Shown piece by piece: positions 9,164 through 16,822 of a DNA stretch of 64,000 bases (the first letter of the stretch is position 1; every line of letters begins with the position of its first letter). The position numbers and the translations under genes were made by a program. A model generated the notes under the pieces. It was not told the DNA's origin. It made no database searches and saw only the letters and a program-made list of their open reading frames with translations. This stretch comes from CADEDH01 sp041394285. GTDB taxonomy: Bacteria; Actinomycetota; Acidimicrobiia; Acidimicrobiales; SZUA-35. The stretch covers positions 1 to 64,000 of the forward strand of contig JAWKIL010000028.1 of the NCBI GenBank assembly GCA_041394285.1, read 5' to 3'.

Positions 9164-10570
9164 GTGCGGCCGCCGCCAGCACGCGCGGCCACTGTGGTTG
9201 AGCGTCCGGCCCGGTCGCGCCGTCCGTTCCTCGCCCTGCTGGTGGCGTCGTGCGGGTTCGTCATCGTGCTCGACAGCTTCGCCGCCAATGTGGCCTTCCC
9301 CGCCTGCTGGAAGCGTTCCCCGACACCCCCGCTCCACCCTGGCCTGGGTCACCACCGGCTACTCGATCGCCCTGGCCGCCCTGCTGCTGGTGGCCGGGGC
9401 CTGGGCGACCGCTACGGCCGGCGCACCGTGTTCCTCGTCGGCATGGCCCTCTTCGCCCTGTTCAGCCTGACCAGTGCGGCCGCCCCCGGCCCGGGTTGGC
9501 TCATCGCCAGCCGGGTGGTGCAGGGATGCGGCGGCGCGCTCATGGTGTCGACCTCGATCGCCCTGGGCATCGCCGAGTACCCGGCCGACAAGCGGGGGCT
9601 GGCCATGGGCTGGATGGGGGTGATGGGGTCCATCGCCTCCCTGCTGGGCCCGATCGTGGCCGGCAACATCATCACGATCGGCGGGTCGTGGCGCCTGGTG
9701 TTCCTGGCTCCGGTGCCGATCGCCGCCGTCACGCTCACCTTCGGGCCCCGCCTGCTGTCGGCCGGGCGCGACGTGAACGCGGTGCGGGAGCCGATCGACG
9801 GCTTCGGGGTGGTGCTGGTGGTGGCGGCCTCGGGTCTGCTGACCCTGGGCATCCAGCAGACGGGCCAGTGGGGCTGGGCCGACAGCCGCACGGTGGCCGT
9901 GCTCTGCTGGTCGGTGGTGCTGTGGATCCTGTTCGGGGTGCAGTGCCGCCTGGTGCGGTTCCCCCTGCTGCGGTTGTCGCTGTTCACCGACCGGCCGTAC
10001 CTGGTGGCGTCGGTGAGCCAGCTCGGCTCCCAGATGGCGATCTTCGCCTTCTTCTTCTGGACCCCGTTGTACCTGGTCAACATCTGGGGATGGACGGCGT
10101 CGACCGTGGGCTGGATCGTGGCCATGCCCCTGCTGGTGTCGATGACGTCGACGTTCGTGGGCAAGTACACCGACATCCACGGGCACCGGGCGGTGCTGGT
10201 GATCGGGGGCCTGATCGGCACCGCCGGCAACCTGTGGTGGGCCTTCGTCATGTCGGCCACGCCCCGCTTCTGGTCGCTGCTGCCGGGCCTGCTGGCCTTC
10301 GGGGTGGCGATCTCGCTGGTGGGGATCACCTCGGCGGCGGCCGCCCTGACCCGGATCGAGCCGGCGAACCTGGCGGTGGCGAACTCGGCGTTCCAGACCG
10401 GGCGGCGCCTGATCCAGACGCTGGGGGTGGCGGTGGTGGTGGCGCTGCTGGGGGATCGCTCCACCGAGTCGGTCGACCGCTTCCGCCTGGTCTGGCTGGT
10501 GTCGGCCGGGGCCTTCGCCTTCTCGGCCGTGGTCGCCCTCTGGTTTCCCCCCCGTGCCAAGTCCTCGTAG
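9164..10570 (+). CDS. MFS drug:H+ antiporter-type transporter (frame-disturbed N-terminus)
   Basis: A 468-residue major facilitator protein of the DHA2 / EmrB-QacA type, likely a proton-driven exporter in the cytoplasmic membrane. Helix 1 (FLALLVASCGFVIVLDSFAA), the DRYGRRT loop 2-3 motif and repeated hydrophobic helices to the C-terminus are clear. Residues of about 50-80 are not homologous in this frame. The expected sequence (LLEAFPDT, then STLAWVTTGYSIALAALLLVAGAW) is present in the two other frames in turn. Three single-base losses in short C or G runs at about 9303-9305, 9330-9335 and 9392-9395 explain this and restore frame. The start is uncertain (GTG 9164 or GTG 9194). Confidence 0.75.
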   Translation: MRPPPARAATVVERPARSRRPFLALLVASCGFVIVLDSFAANVAFPACWKRSPTPPLHPGLGHHRLLDRPGRPAAGGRGLGDRYGRRTVFLVGMALFALFSLTSAAAPGPGWLIASRVVQGCGGALMVSTSIALGIAEYPADKRGLAMGWMGVMGSIASLLGPIVAGNIITIGGSWRLVFLAPVPIAAVTLTFGPRLLSAGRDVNAVREPIDGFGVVLVVAASGLLTLGIQQTGQWGWADSRTVAVLCWSVVLWILFGVQCRLVRFPLLRLSLFTDRPYLVASVSQLGSQMAIFAFFFWTPLYLVNIWGWTASTVGWIVAMPLLVSMTSTFVGKYTDIHGHRAVLVIGGLIGTAGNLWWAFVMSATPRFWSLLPGLLAFGVAISLVGITSAAAALTRIEPANLAVANSAFQTGRRLIQTLGVAVVVALLGDRSTESVDRFRLVWLVSAGAFAFSAVVALWFPPRAKSS

Positions 10571-10573
10571 TCT
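10568..10573 (+). promoter_or_regulatory. TANNNT -10 box, leaderless start
   Basis: TAGTCT lies 6 nt before ATG 10580. Its first three bases are the stop codon of the MFS gene. Confidence 0.5.
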
Positions 10574-10579
10574 CGCCCC

Positions 10580-11011
10580 ATGACCGAGTTGGGGGACTTC
10601 TACGAGCGGTACATCGCCGCGTTCAACGGGCGGGACGACGAGACCTTCGCCGGCTTCTTCCACCCGCCGGTGACGGTGGTGCACGCCACCCGGTACGACG
10701 AGCGGCGGGCCGGGCGGGCCTTGGCCGTGCTCGACGACCTGTCGTCGATGGCGGGCCGGCCCCCGCAGTGGTCGCACACCACGGTCGAGTCGGTGGTGGA
10801 GCTGGCTGACGCCGGTCCCGCCGTCGACACGTTCACCCCGGCCCCGGCTGGCGATCGGCCCGAGGCCCGGCCCGGGCTGATAACGGTGGTGACCCGGTGG
10901 AACCACGACGGCCAGCCCTACCAGCGCATCCGCAGCATGTACCTGCTCACCCGGGACGAAGGCCGGCTCGGGATCAAGGTCCTGGTCGAGCTCGACACCG
11001 CCGAACTGTAA
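10580..11011 (+). CDS. SnoaL/NTF2-like protein
   Basis: A 143-residue protein with the features of the NTF2-like / SnoaL fold. It has an N-terminal helix with FYERYIAAFNGRDDE, a strand/helix unit with FFHPPVTVVH, and C-terminal strands ending YLLTRDEGRLGIKVLVE. Members of this fold are small cone-shaped proteins acting as isomerases, hydrolases or ligand-binding domains. No catalytic dyad can be assigned with confidence. The start at ATG 10580 is supported by the TANNNT box 6 nt upstream and the absence of a ribosome site. It is immediately downstream of the MFS gene but seems to have its own promoter. Confidence 0.7.
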   Translation: MTELGDFYERYIAAFNGRDDETFAGFFHPPVTVVHATRYDERRAGRALAVLDDLSSMAGRPPQWSHTTVESVVELADAGPAVDTFTPAPAGDRPEARPGLITVVTRWNHDGQPYQRIRSMYLLTRDEGRLGIKVLVELDTAEL

Positions 11012-11020
11012 GACGCCAAC

Positions 11021-11090
11021 CCCTGCGAACTGTGCCGCCAGCGCGCAACGTACAGCGCAACAACAGCACCGGCCGCCACCGTTCGCAGGG
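11021..11090. repeat. intergenic inverted repeat with conserved loop
   Basis: Perfect 10-bp arms CCCTGCGAAC (11021-11030) and GTTCGCAGGG (11081-11090) enclose 50 nt. The loop contains CCAGCGCGCAA at 11038, which is repeated 18 of 20 over 20 nt in the hairpin at 55233. The left arm includes CGAACTGTGC. It lies 10 nt after the SnoaL gene and may terminate its transcript. The rest of the gap to 11185 holds a short GGGGG/CCCCC hairpin at about 11128-11141. Confidence 0.6.
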
Positions 11091-11184
11091 TTCTCGCCGA
11101 GAGAATCGGTGGTGGCCGGTGCGTCTTGGGGGTAAGCCCCCCTCGCCCCGACAGGCGGGTGCCGCCCCTGGAAGGGACCAACTG

Positions 11185-12102
11185 ATGGCCACCACCGAAA
11201 GCCCCACCCGCACGGCCGAGACCCGCACCGTCAGCGTGTGGAATGGCCGGATCAGCCTGCGGGTGCAGGTGAAGGGCGCCGGGAGCCCGATCGTCTACCT
11301 CCACCCGGGCAGCGGCATGGACTGGGACCCGTTCCTCGACGGACTGGCCGCCGACCACACGATCTACGCCCCCGAGCTGCCCGGCACCAGCGACGGCGAT
11401 CCCGACGCCATCCATCAGATCGACGACGTGTTCGACCTGGTGCTGGTGTACGAGGAGGCGGTGCGGGCGCTCGGCCTGGAAGGGGCCGTGGTCATCGGCC
11501 AGTCGTTCGGCGGGATGCTGGCGGCTGAGCTGGCCGCTTGCTTTCCCGCTCTGTTCAGCCGGGTGGTGCTGCTCGACCCGGCCGGGCTGTGGTTCCCCGG
11601 GTTCCACTACTCGCTCGACGTCTTGATGGCCGGCCCGCCCGAGGGCTTCCCGGGCGCGCTGTTCCACAACCCCATGGGTCCCGCCGCCTGGGCCATGTTC
11701 GCCCCGCCGGCCGACCCGGAGGCGGCGGTCGACAGCGCCGTCCAGAAGGTGTGGAACTTCGGCTGTTGCGCCAAGTTCATGTGGCCCATCCCCGACCGGG
11801 GCCTCGAGAAGCGCCTGCATCGGGTGTCGGCCCCCACGCTGGTGCTGTGGGGCGAGAACGACCGGCTGATCCCGGTGGCCTACGCCCAGGAGTTCGGCCG
11901 CCGTATCGCCGGCAGCCAGGTCGTGGTCGTCCCTCAGTGTGGCCACATCCCCCAGGTCGAGCAGCGAAAGATCACCACGACCGCCATCCGGACGTTCCTC
12001 GCCGACCCGCCGCCGCCCCCGCGCCGGCCGAACCGTGCGACGAAAATCGCGCCTCGCCAGCGACCTGCGTCGCGAAAACCCCGAAAAACGGAGAAAACGT
12101 GA
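11185..12102 (+). CDS. alpha/beta hydrolase
   Basis: This 305-residue alpha/beta hydrolase has HPGSGMDWDPF as the oxyanion-side loop near residue 36. The nucleophile elbow is GQSFGG near residue 110, and the acid lies near WGENDRLIP, about residue 222. The catalytic His is in CGHIPQVEQ near residue 252. The start at ATG 11185 is supported by GAAGGGA 8 nt upstream; the open frame upstream is non-homologous. After the fold ends at about residue 275, the last 30 residues are Pro/Arg/Lys-rich and lie over the left arm of a large inverted repeat (12030-12142). This tail is probably an accident of that element. The substrate is unknown. Confidence 0.85.
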   Translation: MATTESPTRTAETRTVSVWNGRISLRVQVKGAGSPIVYLHPGSGMDWDPFLDGLAADHTIYAPELPGTSDGDPDAIHQIDDVFDLVLVYEEAVRALGLEGAVVIGQSFGGMLAAELAACFPALFSRVVLLDPAGLWFPGFHYSLDVLMAGPPEGFPGALFHNPMGPAAWAMFAPPADPEAAVDSAVQKVWNFGCCAKFMWPIPDRGLEKRLHRVSAPTLVLWGENDRLIPVAYAQEFGRRIAGSQVVVVPQCGHIPQVEQRKITTTAIRTFLADPPPPPRRPNRATKIAPRQRPASRKPRKTEKT

Positions 12103-12142
12103 CGCGGAACGGCTGCGTGGCGCGATTTCCGTCGCGCAGTTC
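12030..12142. repeat. large inverted repeat overlapping a gene end
   Basis: Arms of 24 nt (12030-12053 and 12119-12142) pair at 21 of 24 positions. The left arm is inside the hydrolase coding tail, and the right arm ends in GCGCAGTTCA, the recurring word of the palindrome family. The space to 12236 holds nothing else recognisable. It could act as a terminator between convergent genes. Confidence 0.6.
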
Positions 12143-12235
12143 AGGCGGCGCGGGGAGCGCCAGGCGTGGGCGCCGGGGCGGGCGGGCCCGGCCCAGCCCA
12201 GGCGGGGCGGGCGAGGTGGCGCAGCGGCGGGCGGG

Positions 12236-13960
12236 TCAGGTGGGGCGGAGGAGGGTGCCGGGGCGGGCGCCGGTGTCGGCGTCGTTCGCCACCACCACCT
12301 GGCCGGCCACGATCGTGGCCTTGTAGCCGACGGCGTCCTGCACCAGGCGGCGGCCGCCGCCGGGCAGGTCGTAGACCATGCGGGGGGCCTTGAGGGCGAG
12401 GCGGTCGGCGTCGACCACGTTGAGGTCGGCCACCGCTCCCGGCACCAGGCGGCCCCGATCGGCCAGGCCGAAGAAGTCGGCCGGCACCGACGTGAGCCGG
12501 CGGATCACCTCGGTCCGCTCGATCCGGGGCCCCAGCGTGCGGTCGCGGGCCCAGTACGACAGCAGGTGGGTGGTGGCGCTGGCGTCGCAGATGGCGGTGC
12601 AGTGGGCCCCGGCGTCGCCCAGGCCCCACAGCGAGTGCTCGAAAGCCAGCATCTCGGCCGCCGGGCCGAGGTGGCCCTCGGCGTAGTTGCCACTGCAGAC
12701 CAGGATCGCCCCCCGCCCGTCGCCCTCGCTCATCAGCTCGTAGCAAAGGGCCCGCTCCTCGACCCCGGTCGACGCCGCCAACGCGGCCACCGACATCTCC
12801 GGGGTCGGCTCGTAGTCGGGCACGTCGGCCATGGGGAACATCAGCTCGGGCCCGGTGCGGTACGGGTGCTCGGCCTCGATGGCGGCGATCTCGCTGAGGA
12901 TGGCGGCCCTGCGTTCGGGGCGGGCCAGCTCGGCCAGCCGGTCGGCCAGCGGCAGCGCCGCCACCGGGGCGTAGCTCGGGGCCCGGGTGAAGCGGTGGAA
13001 CGTCGAATCCCACGTGACCACCACGCCGGTGGGCCGGCCCAGCACCTGGGGCCGGATGTCGATCCCCGCCGCCTGGGCCTCGGCCGCCAGCTCCAGCAGC
13101 TGGCGCCAGCCCTGGGGGAAGCGGTTGGTCTGCTTGACCGTGAACGTCACCCTGATCCCGTGCCGCTCGGCCAGAGCGATCAGCTGGCGGATCTCGGCCA
13201 CCGCGGTGGGGAACTGGTTGAACTCCGGCGCCACCTGCAGGACCCCCCGACCGGACCGGGCCAACGCCGAGGCGATGGCGTCGAGCTCGGCCTCGGCCGC
13301 CCACCCCGACGGGGCCCGCACCCCGGCCCGGGTCTTCTGGTTCCACAGCTTGGTGGTGCCCACCCCCATGGCGCCGGCGTCGAGCGCCTCGGTCACCAGG
13401 GCCGACATGGCGGCCAGGTCGGCCGGCGTCGCCTCCTCTCCGGCGATGGCGCGGGCGCCCATCACGTACACCCGCAGGCAGGAGTGGGGGAGCAGACCGC
13501 CCACGTGCATGTCGAACCGGCGGGCGCCCACGGCGGCCAGGTACTCGGGGTAGGTCTCCCACGTCCAGCCCAGCGCCTGGTGCAGGAGGTCGGCCGGCAC
13601 GTCCTCCACCCCCTCCATCAGATCGACGATGAAGCCCCGGTCGGCCGGGCGGCAGGGGGCGAAGCCCACCCCGCAGTTGCCGAACACGGTGGCCGTGATC
13701 CCGTGGCCCGAGCTGGGGATCAGCCGGCTCTCCCAGGTGACGTTGGCGTCGAAGTGGGAGTGGATGTCGACGAACCCGGGGGTGACGAGCAGCCCGGTGG
13801 CGTCGAGCACCCGGGCGCCGTCCACCGGCCCCATAGCGCCGGCCGGCCCGACGGCGGCGATCCGCCCGTCGGCCCCCACGGCCACGTCGGCCGGGCGGGC
13901 GCCGGAGCCGGTGCCGTCTTCCACCAGCCCGCCCCGTACCACCAGATCGATACCGGCCAT
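12236..13960 (-). CDS. N-acyl-D-amino-acid deacylase-family amidohydrolase
   Basis: This 574-residue paralogue of the enzyme at 5633 has the metal HxH in GFVDIHSHFDA near residue 67 and the conserved Cys in FGNCGVGFAP near residue 95. The late Asp is in GLGDAGAHC near residue 448. The C-terminal half returns to a small beta domain (GRLVPGAVADLNVVD). The ATG at 13960 follows GGGGGA at 6-nt spacing and lies one nucleotide after the stop of the HpaB-type gene, so the pair is an operon. An ATG at 13978 in frame is less likely. The neighbour suggests turnover of an aromatic or N-acylated compound; this is inference. Confidence 0.88.
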   Translation of the reverse strand: MAGIDLVVRGGLVEDGTGSGARPADVAVGADGRIAAVGPAGAMGPVDGARVLDATGLLVTPGFVDIHSHFDANVTWESRLIPSSGHGITATVFGNCGVGFAPCRPADRGFIVDLMEGVEDVPADLLHQALGWTWETYPEYLAAVGARRFDMHVGGLLPHSCLRVYVMGARAIAGEEATPADLAAMSALVTEALDAGAMGVGTTKLWNQKTRAGVRAPSGWAAEAELDAIASALARSGRGVLQVAPEFNQFPTAVAEIRQLIALAERHGIRVTFTVKQTNRFPQGWRQLLELAAEAQAAGIDIRPQVLGRPTGVVVTWDSTFHRFTRAPSYAPVAALPLADRLAELARPERRAAILSEIAAIEAEHPYRTGPELMFPMADVPDYEPTPEMSVAALAASTGVEERALCYELMSEGDGRGAILVCSGNYAEGHLGPAAEMLAFEHSLWGLGDAGAHCTAICDASATTHLLSYWARDRTLGPRIERTEVIRRLTSVPADFFGLADRGRLVPGAVADLNVVDADRLALKAPRMVYDLPGGGRRLVQDAVGYKATIVAGQVVVANDADTGARPGTLLRPT

Positions 13961-13961
13961 G

Positions 13962-15437
13962 TCACATCCCCCGATCACGGGCGTCGGCCAGGAACCGGTC
14001 CACCAGCTCGTCGCCCCGGGCCCGGGTCGGGCCCGAGTACAGCCGGTGCGACATCAGCCGGTTGAGCGTGGTCGACCCCAGGTAGTTGCGTTCGTACAGC
14101 TCGTTGCGGCTCCCGAAGGTGGAGCCCACGAAGTCCCACGCCAGCTTGAACACGGCGGCCCGCTCCTCGCCGGTGACCCCTTTGGCCCCCGGCAGGTAGG
14201 TGTCGATGAGGGCCGCCACCCGCTCGTCGTCGAGCTGGCCCCGGCTCGGTGCGGCCAGCATCTTGCCCCCGCCCACCTCCTTGAAGATGTCCGACACCCG
14301 CACGAACCACGCCGGCAGCAGCGACCGCATGGGGTGCATGTACCGGGGGTTGGGCGTGACGTTGCCGTCCTCCCAGGTGACGGCCTCGGCCACGGCCGCC
14401 ACCAGGGCGGCCCGGGCCGTCTCGGCGTAGGTCTGGATCTCGCCCAGCTGCACCACGGTGGCGTCGCTCGTGTCGTTGACCATGTCGGCCATGCGGGCGG
14501 CCAGAGCGTAGGCGAACTCCAGCTTGGTGATGGCCCGCAGCGTGGTCTGCTGCATGATGTTGGCCCACCACGGGCTGTTGAACATCACGGCGTTGTAGAC
14601 CTCGGGCTTGGCGTCGATCCACACGTCTCGCTTGGGGATCTCCACGTGGTCGAAGATGCAGTAGGCGTCCTGCTCGTCGTACTTGGTGGAGAAGGGGGCG
14701 TCGAACGGGGGCGCCACCCGGCTGCCGGAATCGCGGCACAGGAACAGCAGGCCGGGGGCGTCGAGGCGCACGGTGAAGGCCAGCGAGTACTCGGGCGGGG
14801 TGTCGGGGGGCAGGGGGCGGCCGGGGTAGATGGCGCTCTCGTCGGCGAAGGGGGCGAGGGTGGCCAGCGTGCGGCCGCCGCACACGATGATGGAGTCGGC
14901 GGTCTCGTCCACCTTGTGCAGCGGCACCACCGGGTGGTCGCCGAAGGTGTAGTCGGTGGCCTTGTCGATCGACGGGTTGACGATTGTGTGGGTGAGCGAC
15001 ACGTCGTCGCGTCGTAGCCGCTGCTGGAAGGCGACCAGGTTCTCGTAGCCCTCGTCGTTCATCCCGTCGGGCCCGGCCCAGCGGTGGCGGTCCTGGGCGA
15101 AGCCGGCGAACGTGACGTTCATGTAGTCGGGCGTGCGGCCCATCGTGCCCATGCTCAACTCGGCGATCCGGGTGAGGGCCACGCCCCGCCGGTGGAGGTC
15201 CTCGGTGGACGTGGGCAGCAGGTGGCTGACGCTGATCGGCTCGCCCGTCTCGGGGTCGGGCATCAACAGCTCGTCGGGATGGGCGTGGTGGAGGTCGTAG
15301 TAGTCGGCGATGGCCTGGGCCCCGCCCGCCAGCAGCGGATGGTCGGCCACCGCGTCGACCCTCTCCGACCCCAGCCACAGATCGCGGGTGGTCTCCCGCA
15401 GGCCCTTCAGGTACTCGTCGCCGGTGCGGGCGGGCAT
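13962..15437 (-). CDS. 4-hydroxyphenylacetate 3-hydroxylase family (HpaB-type) FAD-dependent enzyme
   Basis: This 491-residue protein has the full length and fold pattern of HpaB/PvcC enzymes, which use reduced FAD to hydroxylate phenolic rings; some relatives are 4-hydroxybutyryl-CoA dehydratases. N-terminal GDEYLKGLRETTRDLWLG, the central IVNPSIDKATDY segment, and HVEIPKRDVW are family landmarks. No Cys/His iron-sulfur ligand set typical of the dehydratase was obvious, so the monooxygenase assignment is preferred. A flavin reductase partner is not in the window. It is first in a two-gene unit with the amidohydrolase at 12236, and divergent to the Nudix gene. Confidence 0.85.
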   Translation of the reverse strand: MPARTGDEYLKGLRETTRDLWLGSERVDAVADHPLLAGGAQAIADYYDLHHAHPDELLMPDPETGEPISVSHLLPTSTEDLHRRGVALTRIAELSMGTMGRTPDYMNVTFAGFAQDRHRWAGPDGMNDEGYENLVAFQQRLRRDDVSLTHTIVNPSIDKATDYTFGDHPVVPLHKVDETADSIIVCGGRTLATLAPFADESAIYPGRPLPPDTPPEYSLAFTVRLDAPGLLFLCRDSGSRVAPPFDAPFSTKYDEQDAYCIFDHVEIPKRDVWIDAKPEVYNAVMFNSPWWANIMQQTTLRAITKLEFAYALAARMADMVNDTSDATVVQLGEIQTYAETARAALVAAVAEAVTWEDGNVTPNPRYMHPMRSLLPAWFVRVSDIFKEVGGGKMLAAPSRGQLDDERVAALIDTYLPGAKGVTGEERAAVFKLAWDFVGSTFGSRNELYERNYLGSTTLNRLMSHRLYSGPTRARGDELVDRFLADARDRGM

Positions 15438-15529
15438 GTGGTCTCCTCGCTGGTCGTGGCGTCCGCCACCATGATCCCCGGCCGCACGGCGACTGTCGAC
15501 CGAGCCGACCCGGGACGGCCGACCGTCGG

Positions 15530-15535
15530 TACGGT
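15530..15535 (+). promoter_or_regulatory. TANNNT -10 box, leaderless start
   Basis: TACGGT lies 6 nt before ATG 15542, and no ribosome site is present. Confidence 0.5.
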
Positions 15536-15541
15536 GGCCCG

Positions 15542-16069
15542 ATGCCCTTCACCCCGATCGTCGGCACCCTGGCCTACCTGTGGGACCCCGGCACCGACCG
15601 GGTGCTGCTGGTGCGGCGCAACGCCCGGCCCGACGACGACCACTACGGCAAGGTCAACGGGCTGGGGGGCAAGCTGGAGGCCGACGAGAGCGTGGCCGCC
15701 GGCATCCGGCGGGAGATCGCCGAGGAGACGGGCCTGGAGCTGACGGCGCTGGCCCTGCGGGGCACGATCACCTGGACGAACTTCGGGCCCAAGCGGGAAG
15801 AGTGGCTGGGCTTCGTGTTCCTGTCCACCGGGTGGCGGGGCGAGGCGCCGGCCGCCAACGCCGAGGGCACGCTGGAGTGGGTGCCCCGCGATCGGCTGCT
15901 CGCCGCCTGCAGCCCCGACGAGGCGGAGCGGGCGGCGGCCGATCTGCCGATGTGGCCCGGCGACCGGTGGTTCGTGCCCCTGGTGTTCGACGACGATCCC
16001 CGCCCCTTCCACGGCACCATGCCCTACGACGGCGACCAGCCGCTGTCATGGGACTACGAGCGGTTGTGA
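15542..16069 (+). CDS. Nudix hydrolase (8-oxo-dGTPase-like)
   Basis: A 175-residue Nudix protein. The Nudix box is complete: GGKLEADES, then REIAEETGLEL (about residues 42-65), giving the metal-binding REXXEE core. Before it, GTLAYLWDPGTDRVLLVRRN is the first strand pair, and WTNFGPKREEWLGFVF follows. The arrangement is like MTH1/8-oxo-dGTP diphosphatases (a KVNGLGGK segment before the box), so clearing oxidised nucleotides is the likely role, though substrate range in this family is broad. The leaderless start at 15542 is supported by the upstream -10 box. Confidence 0.85.
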   Translation: MPFTPIVGTLAYLWDPGTDRVLLVRRNARPDDDHYGKVNGLGGKLEADESVAAGIRREIAEETGLELTALALRGTITWTNFGPKREEWLGFVFLSTGWRGEAPAANAEGTLEWVPRDRLLAACSPDEAERAAADLPMWPGDRWFVPLVFDDDPRPFHGTMPYDGDQPLSWDYERL

Positions 16070-16120
16070 TGCGGCACCGCCACCAGGGGTCGGGGCCCCC
16101 GGTGGGACTGGGGAGGCCGG

Positions 16121-16137
16121 CGGGGGCGCAGCCCCCG
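16121..16137. repeat. GGGGGC palindrome
   Basis: CGGGGGC and GCCCCCG form perfect 7-bp arms around a GCA loop in the gap after the Nudix gene. It is a near-copy of the element at 9063-9081. Confidence 0.5.
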
Positions 16138-16146
16138 GCGAGGTAC

Positions 16147-16152
16147 TAGCGT
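16147..16152 (+). promoter_or_regulatory. TANNNT -10 box, leaderless start
   Basis: TAGCGT lies 7 nt before ATG 16160, and no ribosome site is present. Confidence 0.5.
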
Positions 16153-16159
16153 TCGCCCC

Positions 16160-16822
16160 ATGGTGAGCTCACAACTGATCGACATCGGGGCCATGGGCTG
16201 GTCCGACCTCCTGCCCGGGGTCCAGGCCAAGCGGGTGTGGGCCCATCCGGAGACGAACCGGGTGGCCATGTTCATCCGCTTCGCCCCCGACACCGCCCTT
16301 CCTCGCCACGCCCACGCCGGCGACGAGCTGGTGTACGTCCTGGAGGGGGTGCTGGCCGACGACCACGGGGCCATCACCGCCGGCAACGTCGGCTACCGGC
16401 CGGACGGCTGCCTCCACACCGTGCGCAGCCCCACCGGAGCCACCGTGTTCGCCGTGATCACCGGTTCGATCGATCCGAAGCAGGACGACGACAGCGGCGG
16501 CCCGCCGTCGCAGGTGTTCGACCTGGCCGCCGTGCCCTGGACCGAGACCCGGCCCGGCATGTGGCAGAAGGTGTTCTGGCGTGACGAATCGGCCGGCCGC
16601 TCGGCCGCCCTCAACCGGTTCGACCCGGGCACCGAACTGGCGGCGCACCGCCACCGCGGTGACGAGATCGTGTTCGCCATCGAGGGCACGGTCGACGACG
16701 AGGCCGGCTCGGTGCGGCCCGGCGTGGTGGGCTACCGCCCCGACGGTTGCGCCCACACGGTGCGCACACCCAACGGTGCCCTGGCCCTGGGGTACCTGTG
16801 GGGCGGAGTGGAGGCGCTGTGA
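16160..16822 (+). CDS. bicupin protein (ChrR-like cupin domains)
   Basis: This 220-residue protein consists of two cupin domains. Each has a HxH-type metal motif followed by an E/D and the pattern GD-E-xV-x-x-LEG: first PRHAHAGDELVYVLEG near residue 50, then AAHRHRGDEIVFAIEG near 155. Each repeat ends with the same GYRPDGCxHTVR segment, near residues 80 and 192, so the protein arose by internal duplication. The repeat style resembles the cupin of ChrR-type proteins. It may be a metal-dependent dioxygenase or a small-molecule sensor; no ECF sigma is adjacent. It overlaps the next hydrolase by 4 nt (GTGA), so the two probably act on the same compound. Confidence 0.8.
   Translation: MVSSQLIDIGAMGWSDLLPGVQAKRVWAHPETNRVAMFIRFAPDTALPRHAHAGDELVYVLEGVLADDHGAITAGNVGYRPDGCLHTVRSPTGATVFAVITGSIDPKQDDDSGGPPSQVFDLAAVPWTETRPGMWQKVFWRDESAGRSAALNRFDPGTELAAHRHRGDEIVFAIEGTVDDEAGSVRPGVVGYRPDGCAHTVRTPNGALALGYLWGGVEAL

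Noticed and set aside
12100..14065. Long plus-strand open frame of 708 codons opposite the amidohydrolase
   Set aside because: Shadow of the real minus-strand gene; its composition is that of antisense frames.
16160..16822. Bicupin as a ChrR-type anti-sigma factor
   Set aside because: No ECF sigma gene is adjacent and the N-terminal zinc anti-sigma domain is missing. Two plain cupin domains fit better.
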